Shown: positions 10,592 to 20,548, counted from the stretch's first letter. The stretch is DNA of 64,000 nucleotides from Candidatus Nitrosacidococcus sp. I8 (GCF_945836005.1 NZ_OX241534.1:1598275-1662274), one strand, 5' to 3'. Numbers and translations are program-made. Notes: generated by a model not told the origin, from the sequence alone.

Positions 10592-11905
10592 GTGAGTATA
10601 CAAACTACAAATCCTACGCATCAAGACTATAAAGTAGCTGATATTAATCTAGCAAGCTGGGGACATAAAGAAATTGCTATCGCAGAAACAGAAATGCCAG
10701 GACTGATGGCATTAAGAGAAGAGTATGGAAAGAAAAAGCCTCTTGCTGGGGCAAGAATTGCTGGCTGCCTTCATATGACCATTCAAACTGCAGTATTAAT
10801 TGATACCCTAGTAGCACTAGGGGCAGAGGTGCGTTGGTCTTCCTGCAATATTTTCTCTACCCAAGATCATGCAGCTGCAGCTATTGCTGATGAAGGTATT
10901 CCTGTATTTGCTTGGAAAGGAGAAACTGAAGAAGAGTATTGGTGGTGTATAGATCAAACTATCTTTGGTCCTAATAATTGGCAACCCAATATGATTTTAG
11001 ATGATGGTGGTGATCTCACTGGTGTGATGCATAATAAATATCCTGAGCTATTAAAGGGTATTCGTGGGCTTTCTGAGGAAACTACCACGGGGGTACATCG
11101 TTTATATGAGATGATGAAAGCAGGTACCCTAAAAATACCTGCATTTAATGTAAATGACTCGGTAACTAAATCTAAGTTTGATAATCTTTATGGTTGCCGG
11201 GAGTCTCTTCTTGACGGCATCAAGCGAGCTACTGACGTAATGATCGCAGGTAAAATAGCAGTAGTGCTTGGCTACGGAGATGTGGGCAAAGGTTGTGCCC
11301 AATCCCTAAGAGGGCAAGGGGCTACAGTTTGGATTACAGAAATTGATCCTATTTGTGCCTTACAAGCAGCGATGGAAGGTTATCGGGTAGTTACTATGGA
11401 AGATGCTGCCAGTAAAGCTGATATTTTTATTGCTGCTACCGGTAATTATCGCGTGATTAATTTACAGCATATGCAAGCAATGAAAAATCAGACCATTGTA
11501 TGTAATATCGGTCATTTTGATAATGAAATTGATGTAGCAAGTCTTGAACAATACACTTGGGAAAATATTAAGCCTCAAGTGGATCATATTATCTTCCCTG
11601 ATGGGAAACGAATTATTCTCCTTGCCGAAGGTCGATTGGTAAACTTAGGTTGTGCTACTGGTCATCCTAGCTTTGTCATGTCGAACTCTTTTACAAATCA
11701 GACGCTTGCTCAAATTGAGCTATGGAATCACCATGGTAAATATGAAAATAAAGTCTATGTACTACCAAAGAAATTAGATGAGAAAGTTGCACGATTACAT
11801 CTACAAAAAGTAGGTGTACATTTGACTACTCTAACTGAAGAACAAGCAAAATATATTGGGATTTCCGTAGATGGTCCTTACAAGCCAGAGCATTATCGAT
11901 ACTAG
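10592..11905 (+). CDS. ahcY: Adenosylhomocysteinase (SAH hydrolase)
   Basis: Splits S-adenosylhomocysteine into adenosine and homocysteine, removing the inhibitory product of methyltransferases. The 437-residue protein has the NAD-binding loop [15 protein letters not shown] near residue 228 and the C-terminal [10 protein letters not shown] that closes the family. The start is GTG at 10592, placed by an AGGAGA ribosome-binding site. The 74-base spacer after metK lacks the compact structure of a SAH riboswitch, so expression may simply follow metK. Confidence 0.97.
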   Translation: MSIQTTNPTHQDYKVADINLASWGHKEIAIAETEMPGLMALREEYGKKKPLAGARIAGCLHMTIQTAVLIDTLVALGAEVRWSSCNIFSTQDHAAAAIADEGIPVFAWKGETEEEYWWCIDQTIFGPNNWQPNMILDDGGDLTGVMHNKYPELLKGIRGLSEETTTGVHRLYEMMKAGTLKIPAFNVNDSVTKSKFDNLYGCRESLLDGIKRATDVMIAGKIAVVLGYGDVGKGCAQSLRGQGATVWITEIDPICALQAAMEGYRVVTMEDAASKADIFIAATGNYRVINLQHMQAMKNQTIVCNIGHFDNEIDVASLEQYTWENIKPQVDHIIFPDGKRIILLAEGRLVNLGCATGHPSFVMSNSFTNQTLAQIELWNHHGKYENKVYVLPKKLDEKVARLHLQKVGVHLTTLTEEQAKYIGISVDGPYKPEHYRY

Positions 11906-11922
11906 GGCGACCGATAAACTAT

Positions 11923-12795
11923 ATGAGTGCTCAAAAGAAAAAAGATTTAGTCTTTAGCTGCGAGTTTTTCCCTCCTAGAACTGAAAAAGGGATCGCCAAA
12001 TTAAAGGAAGTAAGAGGGCAACTCTCAATTATTGGTCCTCGTTACTACTCAGTTACTTTTGGTGCGGGAGGTTCTACTCGGGATCGAACTTTTGAGACAG
12101 TACTTGAGATTCAAGGAAAAGATCAGGGGAGCAAGATTGAATCTGCTCCCCACCTCTCCTGTATTGGTGCTAGTCGCAGCGAGATTAAGAACATCCTAAC
12201 TGCTTATAAGCAGCATGGAGTTAGTCATGTAGTTGCCCTACGAGGAGATTTACCTTCTGGTACCGTTGATTATGGAGATTTCCATTACGCAAACCATTTA
12301 GTGGAATTTATCCGAGCGCAAACTGGAGATTATTTCCATATTGAAGTGGGTGCTTATCCAGAGGTGCATCCTCAAGCAAAATCTGCTCAAACAGATCTTA
12401 TTAACTTTAAGCGCAAAGTAGATGCAGGAGCAAATGGTGCAGTAACGCAATACTTTTATAACGTAGATGCTTATCTTCGTTTTGTAGACTGCTGCTTAGA
12501 CTTAGGAATCTCTATCCCTATTGTTCCTGGTATTATGCCTATTCACCATTATCCACAGCTCGCTCGGTTTTCTGATATCTGCGGGGCAGAAATTCCTCGT
12601 TGGCTACGGAAGCGACTAGAAAATTTTAGTGAAGGTGAAGACGAAGCATTACTTTCTTTTACTACTGATGTATTAAGCCATCTTTGCCAACAACTCCTCG
12701 ATGCAGGGGCGCCCGGCTTGCATTTTTATACCCTAAATCGTGCAGAACCCACCCTTGCGATTTGGCATAATCTTGGGTTAAGCACTAAAAAATAG
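11923..12795 (+). CDS. metF: Methylenetetrahydrofolate reductase
   Basis: Flavin enzyme that reduces 5,10-methylene-THF to 5-methyl-THF, the methyl donor for methionine synthesis. The 290-residue length matches bacterial MetF. The N-terminal EFFPPRTEKG motif and the SVTFGAGGSTRDRT segment are characteristic, and HVVALRGDLPSG matches the flavin/folate region. It begins 17 bases after ahcY, completing the metK-ahcY-metF set. Confidence 0.97.
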   Translation: MSAQKKKDLVFSCEFFPPRTEKGIAKLKEVRGQLSIIGPRYYSVTFGAGGSTRDRTFETVLEIQGKDQGSKIESAPHLSCIGASRSEIKNILTAYKQHGVSHVVALRGDLPSGTVDYGDFHYANHLVEFIRAQTGDYFHIEVGAYPEVHPQAKSAQTDLINFKRKVDAGANGAVTQYFYNVDAYLRFVDCCLDLGISIPIVPGIMPIHHYPQLARFSDICGAEIPRWLRKRLENFSEGEDEALLSFTTDVLSHLCQQLLDAGAPGLHFYTLNRAEPTLAIWHNLGLSTKK

Positions 12796-12816
12796 TTTTT
12801 TTGGAGAATAAATGCC

Positions 12817-13200
12817 ATGCGTATTTTACATACTATGCTACGGGTAGGTAACTTAGGGCGATCCATTAAATTTTATACAGAAATTTTAGGGATGAAGCTC
12901 CTAAGACAACACGATTACCTTGAAGGACGATTTACTCTTGCTTTTGTGGGCTATGGAGATGAGGTAAATCATACGGTGCTAGAGCTAACTCACAACTGGG
13001 ATACAGAAAAATATAATATTGGAGATGGTTTTGGTCATGTAGCTATTGCAGTAGATAATGCAGCAAAGGCCTGCGATGAAATTAGAAAACAAGGAGGTAA
13101 TGTGGTTCGGGAGGTTGGGCCTATGAAACACGGTACGACAGTGATTGCCTTTGTAGAAGATCCAGATGGTTATAAAATTGAGCTAATTGAGCGGAAGTAA
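12817..13200 (+). CDS. gloA: Lactoylglutathione lyase (glyoxalase I)
   Basis: Converts the hemithioacetal of methylglyoxal and glutathione to S-lactoylglutathione. The 127-residue protein retains all four metal ligands at the positions found in the E. coli enzyme: His5, Glu56, His74 and Glu122. The N-terminus [12 protein letters not shown] and C-terminal [12 protein letters not shown] are family hallmarks. It follows metF by 21 bases, probably in the same transcript, and is convergent with the next gene. Confidence 0.96.
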   Translation: MRILHTMLRVGNLGRSIKFYTEILGMKLLRQHDYLEGRFTLAFVGYGDEVNHTVLELTHNWDTEKYNIGDGFGHVAIAVDNAAKACDEIRKQGGNVVREVGPMKHGTTVIAFVEDPDGYKIELIERK

Positions 13201-13318
13201 AAATTTTTTAAAAAACCCAAACCCTGCAACATAAGTAAAAACTAGAAACTGCCTGTTTTCCTAGACCCTCACTTGTAATAGAATTTTTTATTACTACAAA
13301 GATCTTTGACTTTTTTAT

Positions 13319-15049
13319 TCATGAATCTACACAAAAAGCAATTCCTGCATCTATCCAACCCTCATTAAATAAAGGCTCAAGGACAGAGTGGTTAGTTACA
13401 TAACGAAAGGCTGGTTCTTTACCTAAAGCAGGACCGTTATTATAAGCCAGATACACAGTTGTATAAGAATTAGGGCAAGATTGCACACCACTTTCTATTT
13501 GTGCAGGAACTGCCATAAAAGGATACTTCACAAAATTCCACCGAGGCATATCTGCTGGAGTTTTCTCTTGTAGCTCTAAGAGCTGATTACAGTCACTTGG
13601 AGAAATAGTCCAATAATGACTATTCGGCCCTGGAAAAACTGAGCCGTAAAATTCACACACATAAGACCCTACTGTGCTGCCCAGTACTCGCCAAGCGGTA
13701 AAATTTTGACCGGTAGGTATCCAATTTGCTCCTATAGATTCCGGCTCTGTAGTCATGGAGTACCGATCTATATCTGAATTATAGAATTCAGTTACGGTAA
13801 TTTCTGTCTCTGGTGTTATACCAGACACACTAGGTCGGACATATGGAATCAGTTTATATATGTCAGATATTTCATCTTTTGGTACAGGTTGCCGATTTCC
13901 AAAACAGTCTACTTGAGAGCAGGTAAAATAACCTGCAGCACTAGTAGCAATCAGCAATCCATTGGCATTAGTAATACTGTGTGGAATTCTCAACAATCCC
14001 TTGTTCATCCCTTTCCAATCTCCCGAAGGATCAGTACTTACCATAATCCCTTTATCAATACCAGCAACCATCATAGACTTTAAGGGGGGCTCTTGGGGAA
14101 TAAAAGCTAGCCCATAAACAGATTTTTTTAAAGTGGTTAATTGCCACGATACCCCCCTATCTTGGCTTTGATATAACCCTTGATTAGAAAGGGCATAAAC
14201 AATTTGAGGATTATTAGGATCTAGGACTATTCGTACCGTGTTTTTTGGAAAGCTGCCGTCATCTATTTGATTCCAAGTAGCACCTAAATCGGTAGACTCC
14301 CAAAGCCCTACTGCTCCCAAACCATTAAATTCTGCAACATTCGCCCATAATCCTGTCCCTTCTGGATTAGCTAATAAATTATAGCGATCGTTGCCAATAA
14401 GAAGATTGCTTCCATCGCTTGCTTTTTGGGTTTCTCCTCCTTGCCAAGTTTGACCATTATCCAAGCTATGGTACATATATTGATCACCACGAGCTACACC
14501 AACAATGCCTATAAAAAAAGAATTGCCAACTTTTACAGGTGGAGCAGTAAGACCTGATCCGTTTACATAGGATGGATCAAGATCAGAGAATATTGGGGTG
14601 TGATCAATAAGCTCTCCCATAGAGGAATAAGTATCCATTCCTCCAATGCTAAAAACAAGGCTGTTTCCATCTGCTCCTGCTATCGCATTGGCATCAGAGA
14701 TGAGAACATCAGGACTGTCAGATGAAGGCACAGAGATAAGCGGATTTATAGTCGTTTGAGGCGAGTTAATCTCAAATATTCCTTGTGGGCGATATTGATC
14801 CGTATCACTGGTATCGCTGCTTCGAAAATCATTAGAATACTGTAGCCAAGCACTATTTATATTGATAAAGGGCGATAATGCCGGTGCTTGAAAAGTGGAT
14901 ATCATTACCCCATTAAGAAAAACTTGAGGACCGATACAGGAATCCGTTTCAGGACATAAAAGATTCCATTGTGCTGCTTGGGTAGTAGAGGCTAGATTTA
15001 AAGTGGTAGCGATACTTAAGAGCATAGCTAATTTATTTAACTTAGTCAT
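13319..15049 (-). CDS. Secreted protein with BNR/Asp-box repeats and a DUF5648-like C-terminal domain
   Basis: A 576-residue predicted exported protein. Residues 1-25 form a signal peptide ending around TQAAQ. The middle carries Asp-box (BNR) repeats, seen as SLDNGQTW, STDLGATW and SQDRGVSW, which mark beta-propeller folds. The last 150 residues start at EFYNSDIDRYSMTTEPE and continue through YWTISPSDCNQL, resembling the DUF5648 domain (FYN...HYFMTT...) that often ends secreted repeat proteins. Several cysteines suggest disulfides. It stands alone, convergent with gloA. It may bind glycans or other surface polymers, but no catalytic residues for a sialidase are evident and I assign no function. 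Confidence 0.75.
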   Translation of the reverse strand: MTKLNKLAMLLSIATTLNLASTTQAAQWNLLCPETDSCIGPQVFLNGVMISTFQAPALSPFININSAWLQYSNDFRSSDTSDTDQYRPQGIFEINSPQTTINPLISVPSSDSPDVLISDANAIAGADGNSLVFSIGGMDTYSSMGELIDHTPIFSDLDPSYVNGSGLTAPPVKVGNSFFIGIVGVARGDQYMYHSLDNGQTWQGGETQKASDGSNLLIGNDRYNLLANPEGTGLWANVAEFNGLGAVGLWESTDLGATWNQIDDGSFPKNTVRIVLDPNNPQIVYALSNQGLYQSQDRGVSWQLTTLKKSVYGLAFIPQEPPLKSMMVAGIDKGIMVSTDPSGDWKGMNKGLLRIPHSITNANGLLIATSAAGYFTCSQVDCFGNRQPVPKDEISDIYKLIPYVRPSVSGITPETEITVTEFYNSDIDRYSMTTEPESIGANWIPTGQNFTAWRVLGSTVGSYVCEFYGSVFPGPNSHYWTISPSDCNQLLELQEKTPADMPRWNFVKYPFMAVPAQIESGVQSCPNSYTTVYLAYNNGPALGKEPAFRYVTNHSVLEPLFNEGWIDAGIAFCVDS

Positions 15050-15233
15050 ATAGGGATATCCAGAATGATAGGGTTAAATTTTAATCCCTATTTTTTTAGG
15101 CAAAACTTAGAGATTATTCATAGTAGATTATTTTCACTATACTCAGTATAGACTACTCTTTATTGCGAGAGATGCAGTTTTAAAAGCAAAAAAATATAGG
15201 TAATATTACGGTATACTTACCTTTTACACGGTT

Positions 15234-15309
<76 letters not shown>

Positions 15310-15364
15310 CTTTTTAAGAAATTAACCAAGCCTGATTGATTTTTTTACCCATATTTCTTAGTAC

Positions 15365-15535
15365 TAATACTGGTTCGGGTCGTATTGCAACGGACTTGGG
15401 GCAGTCCCCAACTGTTGGCATGCTGCTCCTAGCATCTATTCGGATAGGTGGTGAACACCCACTAGGCAACTGCCGATAACTTTTCTTCTAGTTGTTCAGA
15501 TAACCGATCAAGGTTCTTGCCAAATTAACACTATC
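15365..15535 (+). ncRNA. Hairpin-rich element, possible structured RNA or mobile-element remnant (HEARO/omega-RNA-like?)
   Basis: No gene is visible here, but the sequence is packed with short hairpins in tandem: TTGGGG(CAGT)CCCCAA at 15396-15411, ATGCT(GCTCCT)AGCAT at 15420-15435, CTAT(TCGG)ATAG at 15436-15447, GTGG(N7)CCAC at 15448-15462 and GGC(AACT)GCC at 15465-15474. Base composition is clearly higher in GC than the flanks. The run GGTGGTGAACACCCACTAGG and the dense helices recall the guide RNAs upstream of IscB-type HNH nucleases (HEARO), but no HNH gene follows. This identification is from memory of the class and is tentative. Strand is assumed. Confidence 0.3.
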
Positions 15536-15568
15536 TATATCTTTCTGGATTTAAGCTCCGATAGCTCA

Positions 15569-16969
15569 TCACGGCAGTAAAGATAATCCCAATTCTTTCA
15601 AAAATGCGTTGTGCTTATCCTTGCTTCTCACAATTGCTTGCTCAATGTCCACTAACTGCTGGTGCGTATCAGCTAGGTCAATTGCTGCCTCAACCTCTGC
15701 CGTACTTACGTAGCGCGATATATTCAGGTTGTAGCCTTCCTTTTCAATGCGTTCCATCGACACGCGCATCGAGTAACGATCTTCTTTGCGGCGGTGTTGG
15801 TAGGTATCAAGAATCTTGTCGATATGCTCGGGCAGTAAACGGTTTTGCCGCTTGCCCTTCTCAAAGTATTGGGCAGCATTGATAAACAGTACGTCATCGG
15901 GCTTCTTGCATTTCTTCAGCACCAAGATGCACACCGGAATGCCGGTGGAGAAAAACAAGTTAGCAGGCAGGCCGATCACCGTGTCGATGTGGCCATCCTT
16001 TAGCAGCTTGGTACGAATGCGTTCTTCCGCACCGCCACGGAACAGCACGCCGTGGGGCAGGATGATGGCCATCACCCCATCTTGCTTCAGGAAGTGGAAG
16101 CCGTGCAGCAAGAAGGCAAAATCCGCCGCAGACTTGGGTGCCAGGCCGTAGTTCTTGAAGCGCATATCATCGCCCAACGCCTCGCTTGGCTCCCAGCGGT
16201 AGCTGAACGGCGGGTTGGCCACCACGGCATCAAATCTTGGCTGCTTGGCGGGGTTCATTTCACGCAGGCTGTCCCACTCGTTGGTCAGCGTGTCACCGTG
16301 GTAAATCTCGAACTCGGAATCCTTCACCCCGTGCAGCAGCATGTTCATGCGTGCGAGGTTGTAGGTGGTGATGTTCTTTTCCTGCCCCACAATTTTGCCG
16401 ATGCCGTGCGGGCCCATGCGGTGGCGCACATTCAGCAGTAAGGAGCCCGAGCCGCAGGCGAAATCGAACACGCTTTCCAGATGCTTCTTTTGGCCGGTGG
16501 CGGGTTCCTGACTGTCCAGCGTGACGATACCCGAAAGGATGCTGGAAATCTGCTGCGGCGTGTAAAACTCACCGGCCTTCTTGCCACTGCCTGCGGCAAA
16601 CTGGCCAATCAGGTATTCATAGGCATCGCCCAGCGTATCCTTGTCGGTCGAGAATTTTTCCAGCCCATCGGCAATCGCCTTGATCACCGTGCACAGCGTG
16701 GCATTGCGCGCGGTGTAGTCTTTGCCCAATTTTTCCGAATTCAGATTGATCTCGGAGAACAAGCCATCGAAGGTGCTGGCGAAGGATTCGTTCTCGATGT
16801 AATCAAAACCATTTTGCAGCGTGTGCAGCAACTCGCCGTTTTGCGTGCGTGCCATCTCGGCAATGCTGCTCCATAGATACGCGGGCTGGATCACGTAATG
16901 CACCTTGCGGCGCATCTGTTTTTCAAATTCCAGCACATCATCCACATTATCTGCATACCAAAACGACAA
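15569..16969 (-). pseudogene. hsdM: Type I restriction-modification methyltransferase subunit HsdM, N-terminally truncated orphan
   Basis: Encodes the N6-adenine methyltransferase subunit of a type I system. The 466 residues contain the coiled N-terminal HsdM domain end (YADNVDDVLEFEKQMRRK), the AdoMet motif DFACGSGSLLLN and the catalytic NPPF motif in AVVANPPFSYRW, and end normally with KELGLSLLP. Homologues are about 515-520 residues, so roughly 60-75 N-terminal residues are missing. The only in-frame start is TTG at 16969; homology seems to begin near 16985 and an in-frame stop follows at 17018-17020. No hsdS or hsdR flanks it. The DNA is conspicuously GC-rich compared with its neighbours, which indicates recent transfer followed by decay. 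Confidence 0.85.
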
Positions 16970-16984
16970 AGGACTTAGACGATC

Positions 16985-17264
16985 TTCTGGTTTCAGTTGA
17001 TAAAGAAATTCTATCAGCTAATATAAATCAAGCACTAATAATGATTTGTTTATTCTTAAAATTAAAGCAAGGATTGATCAATCAAATATTTCTTTAACCC
17101 TGCTAGAAGGATTTAATATTCTTTTACCTGACTTGGGGAGCAATAAAAAATAGCCGATTGTCTCTCTTCTTTAAATAATTTAATCACTGTCTAAGGCTGA
17201 AAGATTGATTTGTTAAATCGGCATAAAAAGGCTTAATACAACACAGTTATTTCCTTAAGGAAAT
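16985..17264. other. AT-rich non-coding stretch at the hsdM truncation point
   Basis: Composition shifts abruptly from the GC-rich hsdM to AT-rich sequence near 16985. I see no convincing gene. A widely spaced inverted pair, GCCGATT at 17153-17159 and AATCGGC at 17216-17222, is present, but it is too short and too far apart to call an element end. Confidence 0.4.
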
Positions 17265-17717
17265 CTATTCTCTCATCGCTTGAGCTTGTCTTAAAGTGAC
17301 TTCTTCCATTAAGCCATGGTAGCCTTGTGGACAAGTAATGGTTTCGTCATTAGGGTGATAAATACAGCTCTCAGGAATAGTATTTTCTATATAGGTTTGC
17401 TTAGTTTCTTTAAGCAATGCTGCTTGTGCTTTTACTTTTGCTGTAGTGCGCTCTAGTAGCGTTTGTTGGTATTGGAGCTCCTGTAAACGCTCTTTTTGGG
17501 TAATCCCCCTTGGTCTTTGCCTCTGGTAACCATAACCCATTGGGTAACCAAAAGGTAGGGTTCCTGGGTAGCTCCAAAAAAACGGATTATATATTCCTAC
17601 TGGATAACCCCAGCCAAAGAAAAAGAAACTGCTGTAGAAAAAATTACCTGCTTGAACAGAAGATAAGAAAAATAAGCTTAATAATAGGAGTAGGATAGTT
17701 TTTTGTTTCATAGCCAT
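17265..17717 (-). CDS. Predicted secreted protein rich in Gly, Tyr, Phe and Pro; unknown function
   Basis: A 150-residue protein with a clear signal peptide (KQKTILLLLLSLFFLSSVQA, cleavage expected near residue 23). The next 45 residues are dominated by Phe, Tyr, Gly, Pro and Trp (for example FFFFGWGYPVG and YPMGYGYQRQR). A Gln/Lys/Glu-rich helical region follows (about 70-110), then two cysteines near 118 and 129. I do not recognise the family. The ATG two codons downstream (17711) is an equally good start. It stands alone between the hsdM remnant and tRNA-Arg. Confidence 0.65.
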   Translation of the reverse strand: MAMKQKTILLLLLSLFFLSSVQAGNFFYSSFFFFGWGYPVGIYNPFFWSYPGTLPFGYPMGYGYQRQRPRGITQKERLQELQYQQTLLERTTAKVKAQAALLKETKQTYIENTIPESCIYHPNDETITCPQGYHGLMEEVTLRQAQAMRE

Positions 17718-17875
17718 CTCCTTTTATATACTATGTTATATCTACTATATTAAGTCATCCTGAATTTAGACATTTAAAAGTACTTGAATCAGATTTGGCT
17801 TAAGTAAAACTCCCCTCTTCATTCCATAGCATGCATAGGGTAAAATTTTAAATATATTATTTTTTTGGAAAATTA

Positions 17876-17952
17876 GCCCCGGTAGCTCAGATGGATAGAG
17901 CGTCCCCCTCCTAAGGGGAAGGTCACACGTTCGAATCGTGTTCGGGGCACCA
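17876..17952 (+). tRNA. tRNA-Arg, anticodon CCT
   Basis: A 77-base cloverleaf with encoded CCA. The acceptor arm GCCCCGG pairs with TCGGGGC, the anticodon stem TCCCC/GGGGA encloses the loop CTCCTAA giving anticodon CCT, which reads AGG. The T-loop TTCGAAT is canonical. The gene ends 19 bases before the Rof-like gene. Confidence 0.95.
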
Positions 17953-17971
17953 ATGTATTATTGGAGATAAT

Positions 17972-18208
17972 GTGTCAGGTTATATTCCTATTAGTTGCGA
18001 TCTTCATGATCGCCTAGAAATACTCGCTACTTATGGTAAGTCTTGCTCTATTGTTTACCAAGAAGAAAATGGAGGCAGCTTAGAAGTAAATGATAAAATC
18101 GTAGATATTTATACAAAGAATAAAGAAGAATTTATATTACTTGGTTCAAACCAATTCATTCGCTTAGATAGATTGATTACTGTGGATGGGCAACCCTATA
18201 AAGGATAA
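17972..18208 (+). CDS. rof: Rho-binding antiterminator (Rof/YaeO-like)
   Basis: A 78-residue protein beginning MSGYIPISCDLHDRLEILAT and ending with a FIRLDRLITVDG segment. This matches the Rof/YaeO family, an Sm-like fold that binds Rho and inhibits transcription termination. The central stretch KNKEEFILLGSNQFIRLD is the family's conserved block. The start is GTG at 17972, supported by a TTGGAG ribosome-binding site. It sits directly behind tRNA-Arg and may share its transcript. It is convergent with the next gene, leaving 1 base between stops. Confidence 0.85.
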   Translation: MSGYIPISCDLHDRLEILATYGKSCSIVYQEENGGSLEVNDKIVDIYTKNKEEFILLGSNQFIRLDRLITVDGQPYKG

Positions 18209-18209
18209 T

Positions 18210-18821
18210 TTATTTTTTAACTTCACTATTTTTTTTCATATTTAGGTACTGCCAGCTAACTGCTATCAGAATACATGGCATCAAAAAAACGCCTATCCAT
18301 ACTATTAAAGGTAGTTTATCAAGCCAGACGAAAATAAGAAGTGAATATAAAGCATCTTCTGCTTCAAAACCGAAAAAATTAGGAAGTTTAATTGCCTCTT
18401 TCCCTGCTTTTTGCTCAATTACATTACGAATTAGAAAGGTTGCTGCAATTGCGATACCTTCTAACAATCCCATAACAGGAGCCCACTGTCCTAAATAGGA
18501 ATTACTAAGTCCCCAACCAATGCCTAAAAATAAAACAGTAGTAGTGATTGCATCTACTGTTAGATCATAAAAATGCCCAAAATTGGATTGTTTACCACTG
18601 ATTCTAGCCAGTTCTCCATCCACATGATCAAGAAATCCAGTTAGAATCCATAGCCAAGCTGCAAGATAAAGATACTCTCCTCCACTAAATAAAAATGCAG
18701 AACCTATCCCTGTAGTAAAACGTAGTGTCGTAATATGATTAGGGTTAATCCAACTATTATGGAATAACTTTGCAACAAAAATAGCAAGACGTATTTCCCA
18801 AGGAGGATGAATAGAAAACAT
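18210..18821 (-). CDS. CDP-alcohol phosphatidyltransferase family membrane protein
   Basis: A 203-residue membrane protein carrying the family signature D-x2-DG-x2-AR-x8-G-x3-D-x3-D: Asp65, Asp68, Gly69, Ala72, Arg73, Gly82, Asp86 and Asp90. About five to six hydrophobic segments flank it. Such enzymes transfer a phosphatidyl or related group from a CDP-activated donor to an alcohol in the inner membrane. The acceptor cannot be told from sequence. The family includes PgsA, PssA and archaetidyl-type enzymes, but this one is not clearly any of those. It lies downstream of ubiD on the same strand. Confidence 0.88.
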   Translation of the reverse strand: MFSIHPPWEIRLAIFVAKLFHNSWINPNHITTLRFTTGIGSAFLFSGGEYLYLAAWLWILTGFLDHVDGELARISGKQSNFGHFYDLTVDAITTTVLFLGIGWGLSNSYLGQWAPVMGLLEGIAIAATFLIRNVIEQKAGKEAIKLPNFFGFEAEDALYSLLIFVWLDKLPLIVWIGVFLMPCILIAVSWQYLNMKKNSEVKK

Positions 18822-18873
18822 GAGATCTTATATATGAAATTTAAAACTAAAAAAAATATTTTATAGAAATCTC

Positions 18874-20337
18874 TTACAGCCCCAATTGATTCCAAATGTT
18901 ATCTATTTTTTGTCTTACCTCTTTACTCATAACAATAGCCTCTCCCCATTCTCTGGTTGTTTCTCCTTGCCATTTATGAGTGGCATCAAAACCAATTTTT
19001 GACCCTAATCCTGAAACAGGTGAGGCAAAATCTAAGTAGTCAATTGGCGTATCTTCAATAATAGTGCAGTCTCGTGCTGGATCTATACGAGTAGTCATTG
19101 CCCAAATTACATCTTTCCAATCCCTAGCATTAATATCATCATCAGTCACAATTACAAATTTTGTATACATGAATTGACGTAAAAAAGACCAAACCCCAAA
19201 CATAACCCGCTTTGCATGACCAGGATATTGTTTTTTCATCGTAACTACAGCCATCCGATAGGAACATCCTTCTGGAGGTAGATAAAAATCAGTGATTTCT
19301 GGAAATTGCCGCTGCAGAATAGGGATAAAAACTTCGTTAAGTGCAACACCTAAAATAGCTGGCTCATCTGGAGGGCGACCAGTGTAAGTGCTATGATAGA
19401 TAGGATTATGGCGATGAGTAATACGCTCAATCGTAAAAACAGGAAAAGATTCTACCTCATTATAATATCCCGTGTGATCCCCAAAGGGACCTTCAGGAGC
19501 TTCTTCTCCAGGATTTAAATAACCTTCTAATACAATTTCTGCACTGGCTGGAATTTGTAATTCACTACCTAAAGAGGAGATGAGTTCTGTTTTTGAACCT
19601 CGTAATAAGCCTGCAAAGGCATACTCCGATAAAGTATCAGGAATTGGGGTCACTGCACTTAAGATAGTGGCAGGGTCAGCTCCTAGCACAACAACGATAG
19701 GAAAAGATTTTCCTGGATAAACTCGCTGCCAATCTTGATAATCTAAAGCTCCTCCTCGATGAGCAAGCCAGCGCATAATCACTTTATTAGGAGCAATCAC
19801 TTGTTGGCGATAAATACCCATATTTTGCCGGGGCTTGTGGGGGCCTTTGGTGACCACTAAGCCCCAAGTAATCAGAGGGGCTACATCTTTAGGCCAGCAA
19901 GTTTGAATAGGAAATTTTCCTAGATCAACGGCCGATCCTTCAAGGACAATTTCTTGGCAGGGAGCTGATTTAACGATTTTAGGTGCCATATGTAGCACTT
20001 TTTTAAAGATAGGTAGGTTTTCCCATACTTCTTTTATCCCCCGAGGAGGATCAGGGGCTTTTAGAAAAGCAAGTAACTCTCCTATCTCCCTAAGAGCAGA
20101 TACTGAATTTTCCCCCATTCCAAGTGCTACTCTGCGAGGAGTACCAAATAAATTGCCAAGTACAGGTATAGAGGAATTTTTTGGATTTTCAAAAAGCAGT
20201 GCCGGTCCTTTGCTATGTAAAGCTCGGCTACAAATTTCAGTCATTTCCAAATACGGATCTATTTCTACCCGGATTCGTTTTAATTCTTTTTCTTTTTCTA
20301 ATTTGTTTAGAAAATCACGAAAATCTCTATATTTCAT
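18874..20337 (-). CDS. ubiD: 4-hydroxy-3-polyprenylbenzoate decarboxylase
   Basis: Prenylated-FMN-dependent decarboxylase of ubiquinone synthesis. The 487-residue length matches UbiD, and the sequence is typical throughout, including the N-terminal [20 protein letters not shown], the [14 protein letters not shown] region with the catalytic-site glutamate, and the [20 protein letters not shown] segment. UbiX, which makes the cofactor, is not in the window. Ubiquinone fits the quinol-dependent nitric oxide reductase found further along. Confidence 0.96.
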   Translation of the reverse strand: MKYRDFRDFLNKLEKEKELKRIRVEIDPYLEMTEICSRALHSKGPALLFENPKNSSIPVLGNLFGTPRRVALGMGENSVSALREIGELLAFLKAPDPPRGIKEVWENLPIFKKVLHMAPKIVKSAPCQEIVLEGSAVDLGKFPIQTCWPKDVAPLITWGLVVTKGPHKPRQNMGIYRQQVIAPNKVIMRWLAHRGGALDYQDWQRVYPGKSFPIVVVLGADPATILSAVTPIPDTLSEYAFAGLLRGSKTELISSLGSELQIPASAEIVLEGYLNPGEEAPEGPFGDHTGYYNEVESFPVFTIERITHRHNPIYHSTYTGRPPDEPAILGVALNEVFIPILQRQFPEITDFYLPPEGCSYRMAVVTMKKQYPGHAKRVMFGVWSFLRQFMYTKFVIVTDDDINARDWKDVIWAMTTRIDPARDCTIIEDTPIDYLDFASPVSGLGSKIGFDATHKWQGETTREWGEAIVMSKEVRQKIDNIWNQLGL

Positions 20338-20388
20338 AACCTAAAAATTCAATAAGAAAGCTAATATATTCTTAGAGATAAACGAAAC

Positions 20389-20458
20389 AGTATACCTTTT
20401 TATAAGCAGTAAAAGTACTACATCTTTTATTGATATATCATTATTTTTATACTAAACT
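20389..20458 (+). repeat. Upstream repeat copy 1 (promoter region of smbP copy 1)
   Basis: A 70-base sequence that recurs at 21078-21147 with three differences. It contains AGCAGTAAAAGTACTAC and ends in TTTTTATACTAAACT, whose TATACT (20448-20453) is a likely -10 box with a weak TTTTAT -35 at 17 bases. It lies about 90 bases before the first smbP gene, at nearly the same distance as copy 2 from the second. Confidence 0.85.
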
Positions 20459-20548
20459 GGTTTGGATATGTTTGAAATTTTTTGCCCTTTTAAAGGGTGT
20501 AATAACTAGATAGTAGATTTTTTGACTCTTATAATAAAGGTATAAATT

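Noticed and set aside
15604-16876. Several long plus-strand open frames opposite hsdM
   Set aside because: They are antisense shadows created by the GC-rich hsdM codons; their translations show no domain and the minus-strand frame has all methyltransferase motifs.
16849-17097. Plus-strand open frame spanning the hsdM truncation point
   Set aside because: Its first half is antisense to hsdM and its second half is low-complexity AT-rich sequence with no recognisable domain or ribosome-binding site.
17153-17222. Inverted pair GCCGATT/AATCGGC as insertion-sequence ends
   Set aside because: Seven bases with 56 bases between and no transposase; likely chance.
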